A stretch of DNA of 12,838 bases from Pseudomonadota bacterium. Its GTDB lineage: Bacteria > Pseudomonadota > Gammaproteobacteria > Burkholderiales > Burkholderiaceae_B. Below the pieces are notes generated by a model that was not told the origin of the DNA, made no database searches, and worked only from the letters and a program-made list of their open reading frames with translations. The DNA is taken from positions 1-12,838 of the forward strand of contig JAEWJD010000318.1 in the NCBI GenBank assembly GCA_023386765.1, written 5' to 3'. How positions within the stretch are numbered: position 1 is the first letter of the stretch; every line of letters begins with the position of its first letter. The translations under genes and the position numbers were made by a program. Of the stretch, positions 1 through 5,954 are shown piece by piece.

Positions 1-1
1 G

Positions 2-775
2 GAGCGCGCCATCCTGTTCGAGGCGCGCCGCCAGATCGAGCTCATCGAGGACGGCGGCACGGTCGTGCAGGAAACCCGCCTGTACGACTCCGACCGCGAC
101 GAGACGCGCAGCATGCGCAGCAAAGAAGATGCGCACGATTACCGCTACTTCCCCGACCCCGACCTGCCCACGCTGGTGATCGGCCAGGAATGGGTCGATG
201 CCGTGCGCGGCACCATGCCCGAACTGCCCAGCGCCATGCGTGCGCGTTTCGCGGCCGACTACGGTCTGCCCGCCTATGACGCCGCACAACTGACCGTCAG
301 CCGCAGCCTGGCCGCCTATTTCGAAGCCGTGGCCCGCACCCTGCCCGCCGGGCAGGCCAAGCTAGCGGCCAACTGGGTCATGGGTGAATTCACCGCCGCC
401 CTGAACCGCGACGAAAAAGACGTTGCCGACGCACCGGTGCAAGCGGCCGCGCTGGCCGGGCTCATCAACCGCATCATCGACGGCACCATCTCGAACAAGA
501 TCGCCCGCGATGTCTTCAGCGCGATGTGGGCCGGCGAGCAGGGCGGGCAGGCCGACGCCATCATCGAGGCCCGAGGCCTCAAGCAGATCAGCGACACCGG
601 TGCCATCGGTGCCATGATCGACGACGTGCTGGCCGCCAACCCCGCCATCGTGGCCGAGTACCGCGCTGGCAAGGAGAAGGCCTTCAACTCCCTGGTCGGC
701 CAGATCATGAAAGCTGCCCGGGGCAAGGCCAACCCGCAGCAGGTCAACGAGCTGCTGCGCGCCAAACTGGCCTGA
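2..775 (+). CDS. gatB: Aspartyl/glutamyl-tRNA amidotransferase subunit B, 3' part
   Basis: The reading frame is open from base 2 to the TGA at 773-775 (257 codons), so roughly the C-terminal half of a protein usually near 480 residues is present; the start lies off the window. The conserved GatB motif SKEDAHDYRYFPDPDLP is encoded from base 119. The last ~110 residues form the helical YqeY-like tail (for example GLINRIIDGTISNKIARDV), which contacts tRNA. By family knowledge, GatB with GatA and GatC converts misacylated Glu-tRNA(Gln) and/or Asp-tRNA(Asn) to the correct aminoacyl-tRNA in the cytoplasm; GatB is the kinase/tRNA-binding subunit. It is probably last in a gatCAB operon, because a strong terminator follows 19 bp after the stop. 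Confidence 0.96.
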   Translation, partial: ERAILFEARRQIELIEDGGTVVQETRLYDSDRDETRSMRSKEDAHDYRYFPDPDLPTLVIGQEWVDAVRGTMPELPSAMRARFAADYGLPAYDAAQLTVSRSLAAYFEAVARTLPAGQAKLAANWVMGEFTAALNRDEKDVADAPVQAAALAGLINRIIDGTISNKIARDVFSAMWAGEQGGQADAIIEARGLKQISDTGAIGAMIDDVLAANPAIVAEYRAGKEKAFNSLVGQIMKAARGKANPQQVNELLRAKLA

Positions 776-794
776 GGCCAGGCTTGCCGGCAAC

Positions 795-824
795 AAAAAG
801 GCGGCCCTTCGGGGCCGCCTTTTT
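795..824. terminator. Bidirectional rho-independent terminator between gatB and pyrE
   Basis: An eight-pair GC stem (GGCGGCCC at 800-807, GGGCCGCC at 812-819) closes on a TTCG tetraloop. It is flanked by five A residues on the left and five T residues on the right, so a U-tract follows the hairpin in RNA from either strand. It lies between convergent gatB (+) and pyrE (-), serving both. Confidence 0.95.
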
Positions 825-853
825 GTTTAACCCGCGGATGACGCCGGCGGCGA

Positions 854-1522
854 TCAGACGCCGTATTTTTCGCGATAAGCCTGTACTGCAGGGCCATGCT
901 CGGCGAACTGGCTGTCATTTTGCAGCAACGCCATGATATCGGCCAGCGAGGCGATGCTGATCACCGGCATGCCGTAGGTCTGGGCCACATCCTGGACAGC
1001 CGAATGCGCGGATAGCGCATCATCGGGACCGGCGCGCTCCATGCGATCCAGCGCGATCAGCACGGCGGCCGGCTCGGCGCCGGCGGCACGGATGATGTCC
1101 ACCGACTCACGCACCGAGGTGCCGGCCGTGATGACATCATCGATGATCACCACCCTGCCTGCCAGCGGCGCGCCGACCAGCGTGCCGCCCTCGCCATGAT
1201 CCTTGGCTTCCTTGCGGTTGTAGGCAAACGGGACATCACGCCCACGGCCTTGCGGATGGGAGGCCAGCGCCACGGCCGTGGCCGTCGCCAGCGGGATCCC
1301 CTTGTAGGCCGGACCGAACAGCATGTCGAACTGCAGCCCCGAGTTCAGCAGCGCCTGGGCGTAGAACGCAGCCAGCTTGCCGACCGAGCGCCCCGAATTG
1401 AACAGGCCGGCATTGAAGAAATACGGGCTCATGCGCCCGGACTTGACCTTGAAACTACCAAAGCGCAGCACGCCCTCGTCGAGGGCGAAGCGGACAAAAT
1501 CAGTGGCGGAGGAGGAAGGCAT
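854..1522 (-). CDS. pyrE: Orotate phosphoribosyltransferase
   Basis: This 222-residue protein (E. coli PyrE is 213) joins orotate to PRPP to give orotidine 5'-monophosphate, the fifth step of de novo pyrimidine synthesis. It shows the N-terminal substrate segment FKVKSGRMSPYFFN (about residues 24-37), the flexible catalytic loop NRKEAKDHGEGG (102-113) and the 13-residue PRPP-binding signature VVIIDDVITAGTS (124-136). The ATG at 1522 is used because it gives the family's usual N-terminus. Its ribosome binding site is weak (only GGAAA-like bases about 9 nt ahead). It lies 69 bp downstream of the exonuclease III gene on the same strand, so co-transcription is likely, although a GATAAT -10-like hexamer in the gap could give it its own promoter. 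Confidence 0.97.
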   Translation of the reverse strand: MPSSSATDFVRFALDEGVLRFGSFKVKSGRMSPYFFNAGLFNSGRSVGKLAAFYAQALLNSGLQFDMLFGPAYKGIPLATATAVALASHPQGRGRDVPFAYNRKEAKDHGEGGTLVGAPLAGRVVIIDDVITAGTSVRESVDIIRAAGAEPAAVLIALDRMERAGPDDALSAHSAVQDVAQTYGMPVISIASLADIMALLQNDSQFAEHGPAVQAYREKYGV

Positions 1523-1557
1523 GCGGAGATTTCCGAAATGGAATGGAAAACCCCGCC

Positions 1558-1585
1558 ATTATCCGCGATCCGTGCCGCCTGCGCC
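1558..1585 (-). promoter_or_regulatory. Possible pyrE promoter
   Basis: On the minus strand GATAAT (1563-1558) matches five of six consensus -10 bases. With a 16-bp spacer the -35 would be GGCGCA (1585-1580), a weak match. Predicted initiation would leave a leader of about 28 nt before the pyrE ATG. The element overlaps the 3' end of the preceding exonuclease gene, so read-through from upstream is an equally good explanation. Confidence 0.3.
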
Positions 1586-1591
1586 TGCGCC

Positions 1592-2374
1592 TCAGAGGGA
1601 AAAGTCGTAGTCGATGGTCAGCGGCGCATGGTCGCTGAAGCGCTGGTCTTTGTAGATCGCGGCCTGGCGCGCCGTCTCGGCCAGTGCGCGGCTGGCGAGG
1701 TGGTAATCGATGCGCCAGCCCACGTTCTTGGCCCAGGCCTGCCCCCGGTTGCTCCACCAGGTGTAGCCCTCGCCCGTGGCTTCGGGATAGAGCTTGCGAT
1801 AGACATCGACCCATTGCAGCTCATCGAGCACCCGCGTGAGCCAGGCGCGCTCTTCGGGCAGGAAACCACTGTTTTTCAGATTGCCTTTCCAGTTCTTGAT
1901 ATCGGCTTGCGTGTGGGCGATGTTCCAGTCGCCGCAGATCACCACTTCGCGGCCGCGTGCGATCAGGTCGGCCAGATGGGCGAAGAAATGCTCCATGAAA
2001 TGGTATTTCGCTGTCTGGCGATGATCGCCGCTGGAGCCCGAAGGCAGATAGACCGACACCACCGACAGCTTGGGATAGACCAGCTCGATATAGCGGCCTT
2101 CGGCATCGATCTCCGGCACGCCCAGCCCTACAACCACCGACTCCGGCTCATGCGGCGTATAGATCCCGACCCCGCTGTAGCCCTTCTTCTCCGCGTAATG
2201 GAAATATCCCTTGCAGGGCGCCGGGGCCATCATGGCCTCGCTCAGGTTGGCTTCCTGGGCTTTCAGCTCCTGGACGCAGACAAAATCAGGCTTCTGTTCG
2301 GCCATCCATTCGAAGAAGCCCTTATTGTTGGCCGACCGAATGCCATTCAAATTGGCGGAGATCACTCGCAGCAT
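1592..2374 (-). CDS. xth: Exodeoxyribonuclease III / AP endonuclease (Crc-like family member)
   Basis: A 260-residue protein of the exonuclease III (EEP) fold, which cleaves DNA at abasic sites and degrades 3' ends in base-excision repair. All expected metal and catalytic residues are visible: N8, E36 in VCVQELKAQ, the GDWN pair D149/N151, D223 in WRIDYHL, and D248/H249 in the terminal SDHAP motif. I start at the ATG at 2374, which begins the canonical MLRVISANLNGIR. The frame stays open 28 codons further up to 2458, but those residues do not resemble the family. The general sequence and the position next to pyrE also recall Pseudomonas Crc, an RNA-related regulator that lost these catalytic residues; here they are retained, so I call an active nuclease. 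It is divergent from gdhA and probably co-transcribed with pyrE. Confidence 0.93.
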   Translation of the reverse strand: MLRVISANLNGIRSANNKGFFEWMAEQKPDFVCVQELKAQEANLSEAMMAPAPCKGYFHYAEKKGYSGVGIYTPHEPESVVVGLGVPEIDAEGRYIELVYPKLSVVSVYLPSGSSGDHRQTAKYHFMEHFFAHLADLIARGREVVICGDWNIAHTQADIKNWKGNLKNSGFLPEERAWLTRVLDELQWVDVYRKLYPEATGEGYTWWSNRGQAWAKNVGWRIDYHLASRALAETARQAAIYKDQRFSDHAPLTIDYDFSL

Positions 2375-2419
2375 AAAAATCCAGAAAGCGCGCGCGGCGC
2401 ATGCGTTGCCGAAGTCGCC

Positions 2420-2425
2420 ACTATA
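2420..2425 (-). promoter_or_regulatory. Possible -10 element of the exonuclease III gene
   Basis: TATAGT on the minus strand (2425-2420) matches five of six -10 consensus bases. It would place transcription start about 40 nt before the chosen ATG at 2374. No good -35 hexamer lies at standard spacing, so this is tentative. If it is right, the longer open frame beginning at 2458 cannot be the real N-terminus. Confidence 0.35.
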
Positions 2426-2733
2426 TCGGGATCGCCCGGATTGCGGCCCGATAGCCACAAAATAAAAAAGGGACGCACCATGCCGGAAAATATTTTCTGG
2501 CTACCTCGCCTTGACCCTTTTTCTGCTTGCACCATAGAGGAAAGGCTTGCGACCCCGGATCCTCCTGACCCCCTATAAAATGGGGACGTATAACAAAAAC
2601 CCTGTTTTCCCAGGGGAAAGTAAAACTCGAGCCCCAGGCGCAGCCCTTTGGACTGTCATCTCCGGGAAATAGTCCTTAATGCGTCCCTATTTATAAGTCC
2701 TTGTTTCGCATGGTGTGACCCCGCTTTCACCCT

Positions 2734-2763
2734 CTGCCGCACTGCGGAAAACCTTCCTACAAT
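2734..2763 (+). promoter_or_regulatory. Candidate sigma-70 promoter for gdhA
   Basis: TACAAT (2758-2763) is a five-of-six match to the -10 consensus. CTGCCG (2734-2739) is a weak -35 at an 18-bp spacing. The implied start near 2770 gives a leader of about 100 nt to the gdhA ATG and places the GACGCA-A-TGCGTC inverted repeat at roughly +25 to +37, where a bound protein could block transcription. Confidence 0.4.
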
Positions 2764-2794
2764 CGCGCTCCGGGTCTGTGCTTTTCGTTACGTT

Positions 2795-2807
2795 GACGCA
2801 ATGCGTC
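2795..2807. repeat. Perfect 6+1+6 inverted repeat upstream of gdhA, possible operator
   Basis: GACGCA (2795-2800), one A, then TGCGTC (2802-2807) form an exact dyad 64 bp before the gdhA start codon. The right half extended by CC (TGCGTCCC) recurs elsewhere in this spacer. The symmetry suits a dimeric regulator, but no known regulator can be named from it. Confidence 0.35.
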
Positions 2808-2871
2808 CCCGGATTAGCACCGATTGCCCGCCTCCCGCACCGTTTTGCAGCAATACCCGGAGAACTTTTCC

Positions 2872-4209
2872 ATGCAGTCACTGAACGACTTCCTCGGCAG
2901 CATCGCCGCCCGCGATCCCCATCAACCTGAGTACCTGCAGGCGGTCGAGGAGGTCATGACGAGTCTGTGGCCTTTCATCGAGAAGAACCCGCGCTTTGGG
3001 CAACAGGCCCTGCTGGAGCGCCTGGTCGAGCCCGAGCGCGTGATTCAGTTCCGTGTCTGCTGGACCGACGACCGCGGCCAGGCCCGGGTCAACCGTGCTT
3101 TCCGCATTCAGCACAACTCGGCCATCGGCCCCTTCAAGGGCGGCATGCGTTTTCACCCCAGCGTGAACCTGTCGGTGCTGAAGTTCCTGGCCTTTGAGCA
3201 GACCCTGAAGAACGCGCTGACCACCCTGCCCATGGGCGGCGGCAAGGGTGGCTCGGACTTCGACCCCAAGGGCAAGTCGGAAGGCGAGATCATGCGCTTC
3301 TGCCAGGCCCTGATGATCGAGCTGTACCGCCACCTGGGCCCGGATACCGATGTCCCGGCAGGCGACATCGGCGTGGGCAGCCGCGAGGTCGGTTATATGG
3401 CCGGCATGATGAAAAAACTGTCGAACTCGGCGGCCAGCGTCTTCACCGGCAAGGGCCTGACCTTCGGCGGCAGCCTGATCCGCCCGGAAGCAACCGGCTA
3501 TGGCACGGTCTATTTCGCAGAGCAGATGCTGCGCCGTGTGGGCATGTCCTTCGAAGGCTTGCGCGTGTCGGTCTCCGGTTCGGGCAACGTGGCCCAGTAC
3601 GCCATCGAGAAAGCCATGTCGATGGGCGCGCTGGTCGTCACGGCCTCCGACTCCGGTGGCACCGTGGTCGACGATGACGGCTTCACCCCCGAAAAACTGC
3701 ACGTGCTCATGCACATCAAGAATGTGCAACGCGGCCGTGTCGAAGACTACGCCCAGCAGATGGGCCTGCGCTTTCTGCCGGGCGCCCGCCCCTGGCAGGT
3801 CCCGGCAGACGTGGCGCTGCCCTGCGCCACCCAGAATGAGCTGGATGCCGATGACGCCCGCAACCTGATCGCCAACGGCGTGAAGTGCGTGGCCGAAGGT
3901 GCCAACATGCCCGCCACCCTGGCCGCGGCCCAGGCCTTCATCGACGCCCATGTGCTGTATGCGCCGGGCAAGGCCAGCAACGCCGGCGGCGTGGCCGTCT
4001 CGGGCCTGGAAATGAGCCAGAATGCGGCTCGCCTGGCCTGGACCCGCGAAGAAGTGGACCAGCGCCTGCGCGCCATCATGTGTGACATCCACGAAAACTG
4101 CGTGCGCCATGGCCATGGCGAGTCGGGCTACGTCAATTACGTCGACGGCGCCAACATCGCCGGTTTCGCCAAGGTGGCCGAAGCCATGCTGCAGCAAGGC
4201 CTGTACTGA
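2872..4209 (+). CDS. gdhA: Glutamate dehydrogenase (probably NADP-dependent)
   Basis: A 445-residue hexameric-type glutamate dehydrogenase (E. coli GdhA is 447) that aminates 2-oxoglutarate with ammonium and a nicotinamide cofactor to give glutamate. The catalytic lysine lies in PMGGGKGGSDFDPKG (K125), preceded by the glutamate-binding PFKGGMRFHPSVN; the catalytic aspartate is in PAGDIGVG (D165). The Rossmann segment VSGSGNVAQYAIEKA and the following TASDSGGTVVD match the NADP-specific E. coli type, so biosynthetic use is inferred. The ATG at 2872 has a clear GGAGAA (2859-2864) 7 nt ahead. The frame extends 16 codons further upstream, but without an RBS or family similarity. It is monocistronic by context: a divergent gene upstream and a convergent gene 20 bp downstream. 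Confidence 0.97.
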   Translation: MQSLNDFLGSIAARDPHQPEYLQAVEEVMTSLWPFIEKNPRFGQQALLERLVEPERVIQFRVCWTDDRGQARVNRAFRIQHNSAIGPFKGGMRFHPSVNLSVLKFLAFEQTLKNALTTLPMGGGKGGSDFDPKGKSEGEIMRFCQALMIELYRHLGPDTDVPAGDIGVGSREVGYMAGMMKKLSNSAASVFTGKGLTFGGSLIRPEATGYGTVYFAEQMLRRVGMSFEGLRVSVSGSGNVAQYAIEKAMSMGALVVTASDSGGTVVDDDGFTPEKLHVLMHIKNVQRGRVEDYAQQMGLRFLPGARPWQVPADVALPCATQNELDADDARNLIANGVKCVAEGANMPATLAAAQAFIDAHVLYAPGKASNAGGVAVSGLEMSQNAARLAWTREEVDQRLRAIMCDIHENCVRHGHGESGYVNYVDGANIAGFAKVAEAMLQQGLY

Positions 4210-4218
4210 TAAGCCACC

Positions 4219-4249
4219 ACCGCGGCGGCTCAGTGCCAGTCGCCGCGGT
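4219..4249. terminator. GC hairpin spanning the convergent gdhA and TRIC gene ends
   Basis: ACCGCGGCG (4219-4227) and CGCCGCGGT (4241-4249) are an exact nine-pair inverted repeat with a 13-nt loop. It sits 9 bp after the gdhA stop, and its right arm and loop lie inside the last codons of the minus-strand gene. Neither side has a U-tract, so it may be a weak or factor-assisted terminator, or an mRNA 3'-end protecting stem, rather than a standard intrinsic terminator. Confidence 0.45.
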
Positions 4250-4862
4250 AAACGAATTTCGGCATCTGCCAATTGAAGCGCAGGGCCAGCAGGCGGAACG
4301 CCAGGCCCACCGTCAGCGCCACCGGCACCGCCAGGCTGGCCGCATAATGATCCAGCAGCAGATACAGCGCGCCGGTCACCAACGACACACTGGCATACAG
4401 CTCGCGGCGGAACAACAGCGGGATGTCGTTGCACAGGACGTCACGCAACACCCCTCCGGCGCAGCCGGTGATGCCGCCACTGATCATCACGATGGAAAGC
4501 GGCAAGTCCATCTGCTGGGCCACCTTGCAGCCGATGATGGTGAACGCCACCAACCCCAGTGCATCCAGCAACAGAAACAGCTTGCGCAGATGGCGCAACA
4601 TGGGCGCGCCCAGGGCGGTCAGCAGGGCGGCACCCGCCGTCATCGCCAGATACTCGGGATGCGCCACCCAGGTCAGCGGGTAATGACCCAGCAACACATC
4701 GCGTACCGAACCGCCGCCGAGCGCGGTGACGCAGGCGATCACGCAGACCCCCACCCAGTCCATATCGCGCCGACCGGCCACCAGGGCTGCCGTCATGGCC
4801 TCGGCCACGATGGCAACCAGATACAGCGTATGCAGCAGCAGGGTGGAAGTCTCGGCGGGCAT
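4230..4862 (-). CDS. TRIC-type cation channel / YadS-YicG (UPF0126) membrane protein
   Basis: A 210-residue, very hydrophobic protein with about seven membrane segments, in two related halves. Each half carries the family's glycine-rich signature: TALGGGSVRDVLLG (about 47-59) and TGCAGGVLRDVLCNDIP (about 132-148). Prokaryotic members of this family form trimeric potassium-permeable channels in the inner membrane; their physiological role is little known, and older databases list them as UPF0126. The ATG at 4862 keeps the first membrane helix whole. It has no recognisable Shine-Dalgarno sequence and probably a short leader, so the start is less certain than the identity. It is convergent with gdhA and divergent from usp. 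Confidence 0.9.
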   Translation of the reverse strand: MPAETSTLLLHTLYLVAIVAEAMTAALVAGRRDMDWVGVCVIACVTALGGGSVRDVLLGHYPLTWVAHPEYLAMTAGAALLTALGAPMLRHLRKLFLLLDALGLVAFTIIGCKVAQQMDLPLSIVMISGGITGCAGGVLRDVLCNDIPLLFRRELYASVSLVTGALYLLLDHYAASLAVPVALTVGLAFRLLALRFNWQMPKFVYRGDWH

Positions 4863-4900
4863 GTCGATCAGGGCAGGAAGGCAGGGACGGCAAAGGCATC

Positions 4901-4928
4901 ATTGTAGGGGGGAGCCGCCCTTTGCGAA
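4901..4928 (-). promoter_or_regulatory. Candidate promoter for the TRIC channel gene
   Basis: On the minus strand TACAAT (4906-4901) is a strong -10, and TTCGCA (4928-4923) matches four of six -35 bases with a 16-bp spacer. Predicted initiation near 4894 gives a leader of about 30 nt. Confidence 0.5.
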
Positions 4929-4945
4929 CGCCTCGCCCGCTGGCG

Positions 4946-4959
4946 TTGACGCCAGTCAA
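4946..4959. promoter_or_regulatory. FNR/Anr-type box upstream of usp
   Basis: TTGACGCCAGTCAA has perfect TTGA-N6-TCAA dyad symmetry, with arms TTGAC/GTCAA. That is the half-site arrangement recognised by FNR, Anr and FixK-type oxygen-responsive regulators (classical FNR site TTGAT-N4-ATCAA). Its centre is 4952.5. A -10-like CAAGAT at 4982-4987 would put the transcription start near 4994, which makes the box centre about -41.5, the usual class II activator position. The same bases nest in a second dyad, TGGCG-N4-CGCCA (4941-4954). Binding is inferred, not shown. Confidence 0.55.
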
Positions 4960-5048
4960 GGCCGTGGGGCAGGATAGACGGCAAGATGGCTGTATTCCTG
5001 CACAGTAAGTGCCCCCTATGGGCCTGAGAGCCCGCCTGGAGACGATGC

Positions 5049-5918
5049 ATGACCCAATCTTGCGGCCCCATCCTGCTGGCCACCGACCTGAGCGCCCGCA
5101 GCGACCGCGCGCTTGACCGCGCGCTGATGCTGGCCCGCCAGTGCAACGCGAGCCTGGTGGCCCTGCACGTCATGGAACCGCCCAGCGCGACGGCGCTGAC
5201 CACCCCGGCCTGGCGCCGCCTGACCCCGGATCACAAATCGCTGGCCGAGCGCCGGCTGGCCGATGACCTGGCCGATGCCGGCGTGCCGACCGAAGCCGTC
5301 GTGGTCAACGGCCGGCCGGTCGACGCCATTCTCGACACCGTGTCCCATTTCGGCTGCTCGTTGATCGTTACCGGCGTCGCCAGCGAAACCACGCTGGGCC
5401 GGCTGCTGCTGGGCACCACCGTGGAGCGGCTGGCCCGCCAGGCCGCGCAACCCGTGCTGGTCGTCAAGGCGCGCCCGCGCAAGCCCTACCAGGACGTGGT
5501 CATCGCCACCGATTTCTCGGAGGGTTCGCGCCAGGCGCTGCAGGCCGCCCTCAAGGTTGCCCACGACGCCCGCATCACGCTGTTCCACGCCTACACCGTG
5601 CCGCCGCAAAGCAAGGACGTGCCGGCCGATGCGCAAACCCGCAGTTTCTACAACGATGCCCTGCAGAAAGCCCAGGCCTTCCTGGCCGGCATCCCCGAAC
5701 TGGCCGGACGCGCGCAGCCCGACATCGTGCTGGAGGCTGGCCAGCCCGAGAACCTGCTGTCGGAGTTCGTGTTCCAGCGTCGCTGCGACCTGGTCGTGAC
5801 CGGCACCCACGGCCTGACCGGCATTCTGCGCACAGCCATCGGCAGCGTGGCCGAGAAGCTGCTCGAAGCCTTGCCCTGCGATGTGCTGATCGTGCGCCAG
5901 AACGGCGCACAGGACTGA
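5049..5918 (+). CDS. Tandem-domain universal stress protein (UspA family)
   Basis: A 289-residue cytoplasmic protein of two UspA domains. Domain 1 (about 7-140) begins ILLATDLS, domain 2 (about 148-284) begins VVIATDFS; both have the Asp expected near bound ATP. Domain 2 has the full ATP motif G-2x-G-9x-G-S (G252, G255, G265, S266). In domain 1 the second glycine is serine (G109, S112, G122, T123), so it may bind nucleotide poorly. Tandem Usp proteins help cells survive energy, redox or oxygen stress; the client is unknown. The ATG at 5049 has GGAGA (5038-5042) 6 nt ahead; a nearby ATG at 5045 is out of frame. The FNR-like box about 90 bp upstream suggests induction under low oxygen. Confidence 0.93.
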   Translation: MTQSCGPILLATDLSARSDRALDRALMLARQCNASLVALHVMEPPSATALTTPAWRRLTPDHKSLAERRLADDLADAGVPTEAVVVNGRPVDAILDTVSHFGCSLIVTGVASETTLGRLLLGTTVERLARQAAQPVLVVKARPRKPYQDVVIATDFSEGSRQALQAALKVAHDARITLFHAYTVPPQSKDVPADAQTRSFYNDALQKAQAFLAGIPELAGRAQPDIVLEAGQPENLLSEFVFQRRCDLVVTGTHGLTGILRTAIGSVAEKLLEALPCDVLIVRQNGAQD

Positions 5919-5925
5919 CGGAACA

Positions 5926-5948
5926 ACGCCCGGGCCTGGCCCGGGCGT
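5926..5948. terminator. GC hairpin between convergent usp and porin genes
   Basis: ACGCCCGGG (5926-5934) and CCCGGGCGT (5940-5948) are an exact nine-pair inverted repeat with a five-base loop. It starts 8 bp after the usp stop and ends 7 bp before the porin stop. It is well placed to end both transcripts, although neither side has a U-tract. Confidence 0.55.
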
Positions 5949-5954
5949 CTGGCA

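Larger units (their letters stand above)
2375..2871. other. Divergent xth/gdhA intergenic region (497 bp), no convincing gene
   Basis: This spacer is noticeably more AT-rich than its surroundings. It should hold the promoters of the exonuclease unit (-) and gdhA (+). Visible elements are a -10-like TATAGT for xth, a gdhA promoter candidate at 2734-2763, and a perfect 6+1+6 inverted repeat GACGCA-A-TGCGTC at 2795-2807. The octamer TGCGTCCC occurs three times, at 2680-2687 (+), 2802-2809 (+) and 2470-2477 (as GGGACGCA). There is also a small CCCTG/CAGGG hairpin (2600-2615) and a TATAAA flanked by CCCC and GGGG (2570-2585). A 32-codon open frame (2480-2578) has a GGGA ribosome-binding-like sequence, but nothing else supports it as a gene. 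Confidence 0.6.

Noticed and set aside
2375..2458. A 28-codon N-terminal extension of the exonuclease III frame.
   Set aside because: The residues do not resemble the family, and the canonical MLRVISANLNGIR starts at 2374. A -10-like TATAGT lies inside the extension.
1196..2578. A 460-codon plus-strand open frame opposite pyrE and the exonuclease gene.
   Set aside because: It runs antisense through two well-identified genes and shows no recognisable domain; a by-product of GC bias.
2600..2615. CCCTG/CAGGG hairpin in the xth/gdhA spacer, considered as a terminator.
   Set aside because: It has only five pairs, no U-tract, and lies between two divergent genes where no transcript needs to end.
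2878..4434. A 518-codon open frame on the minus strand opposite gdhA and the end of the TRIC gene.
   Set aside because: It is antisense to a clear glutamate dehydrogenase, has low-complexity Ala/Gly/His/Gln composition, no family motif and no ribosome binding site. GC-rich third positions open this frame.
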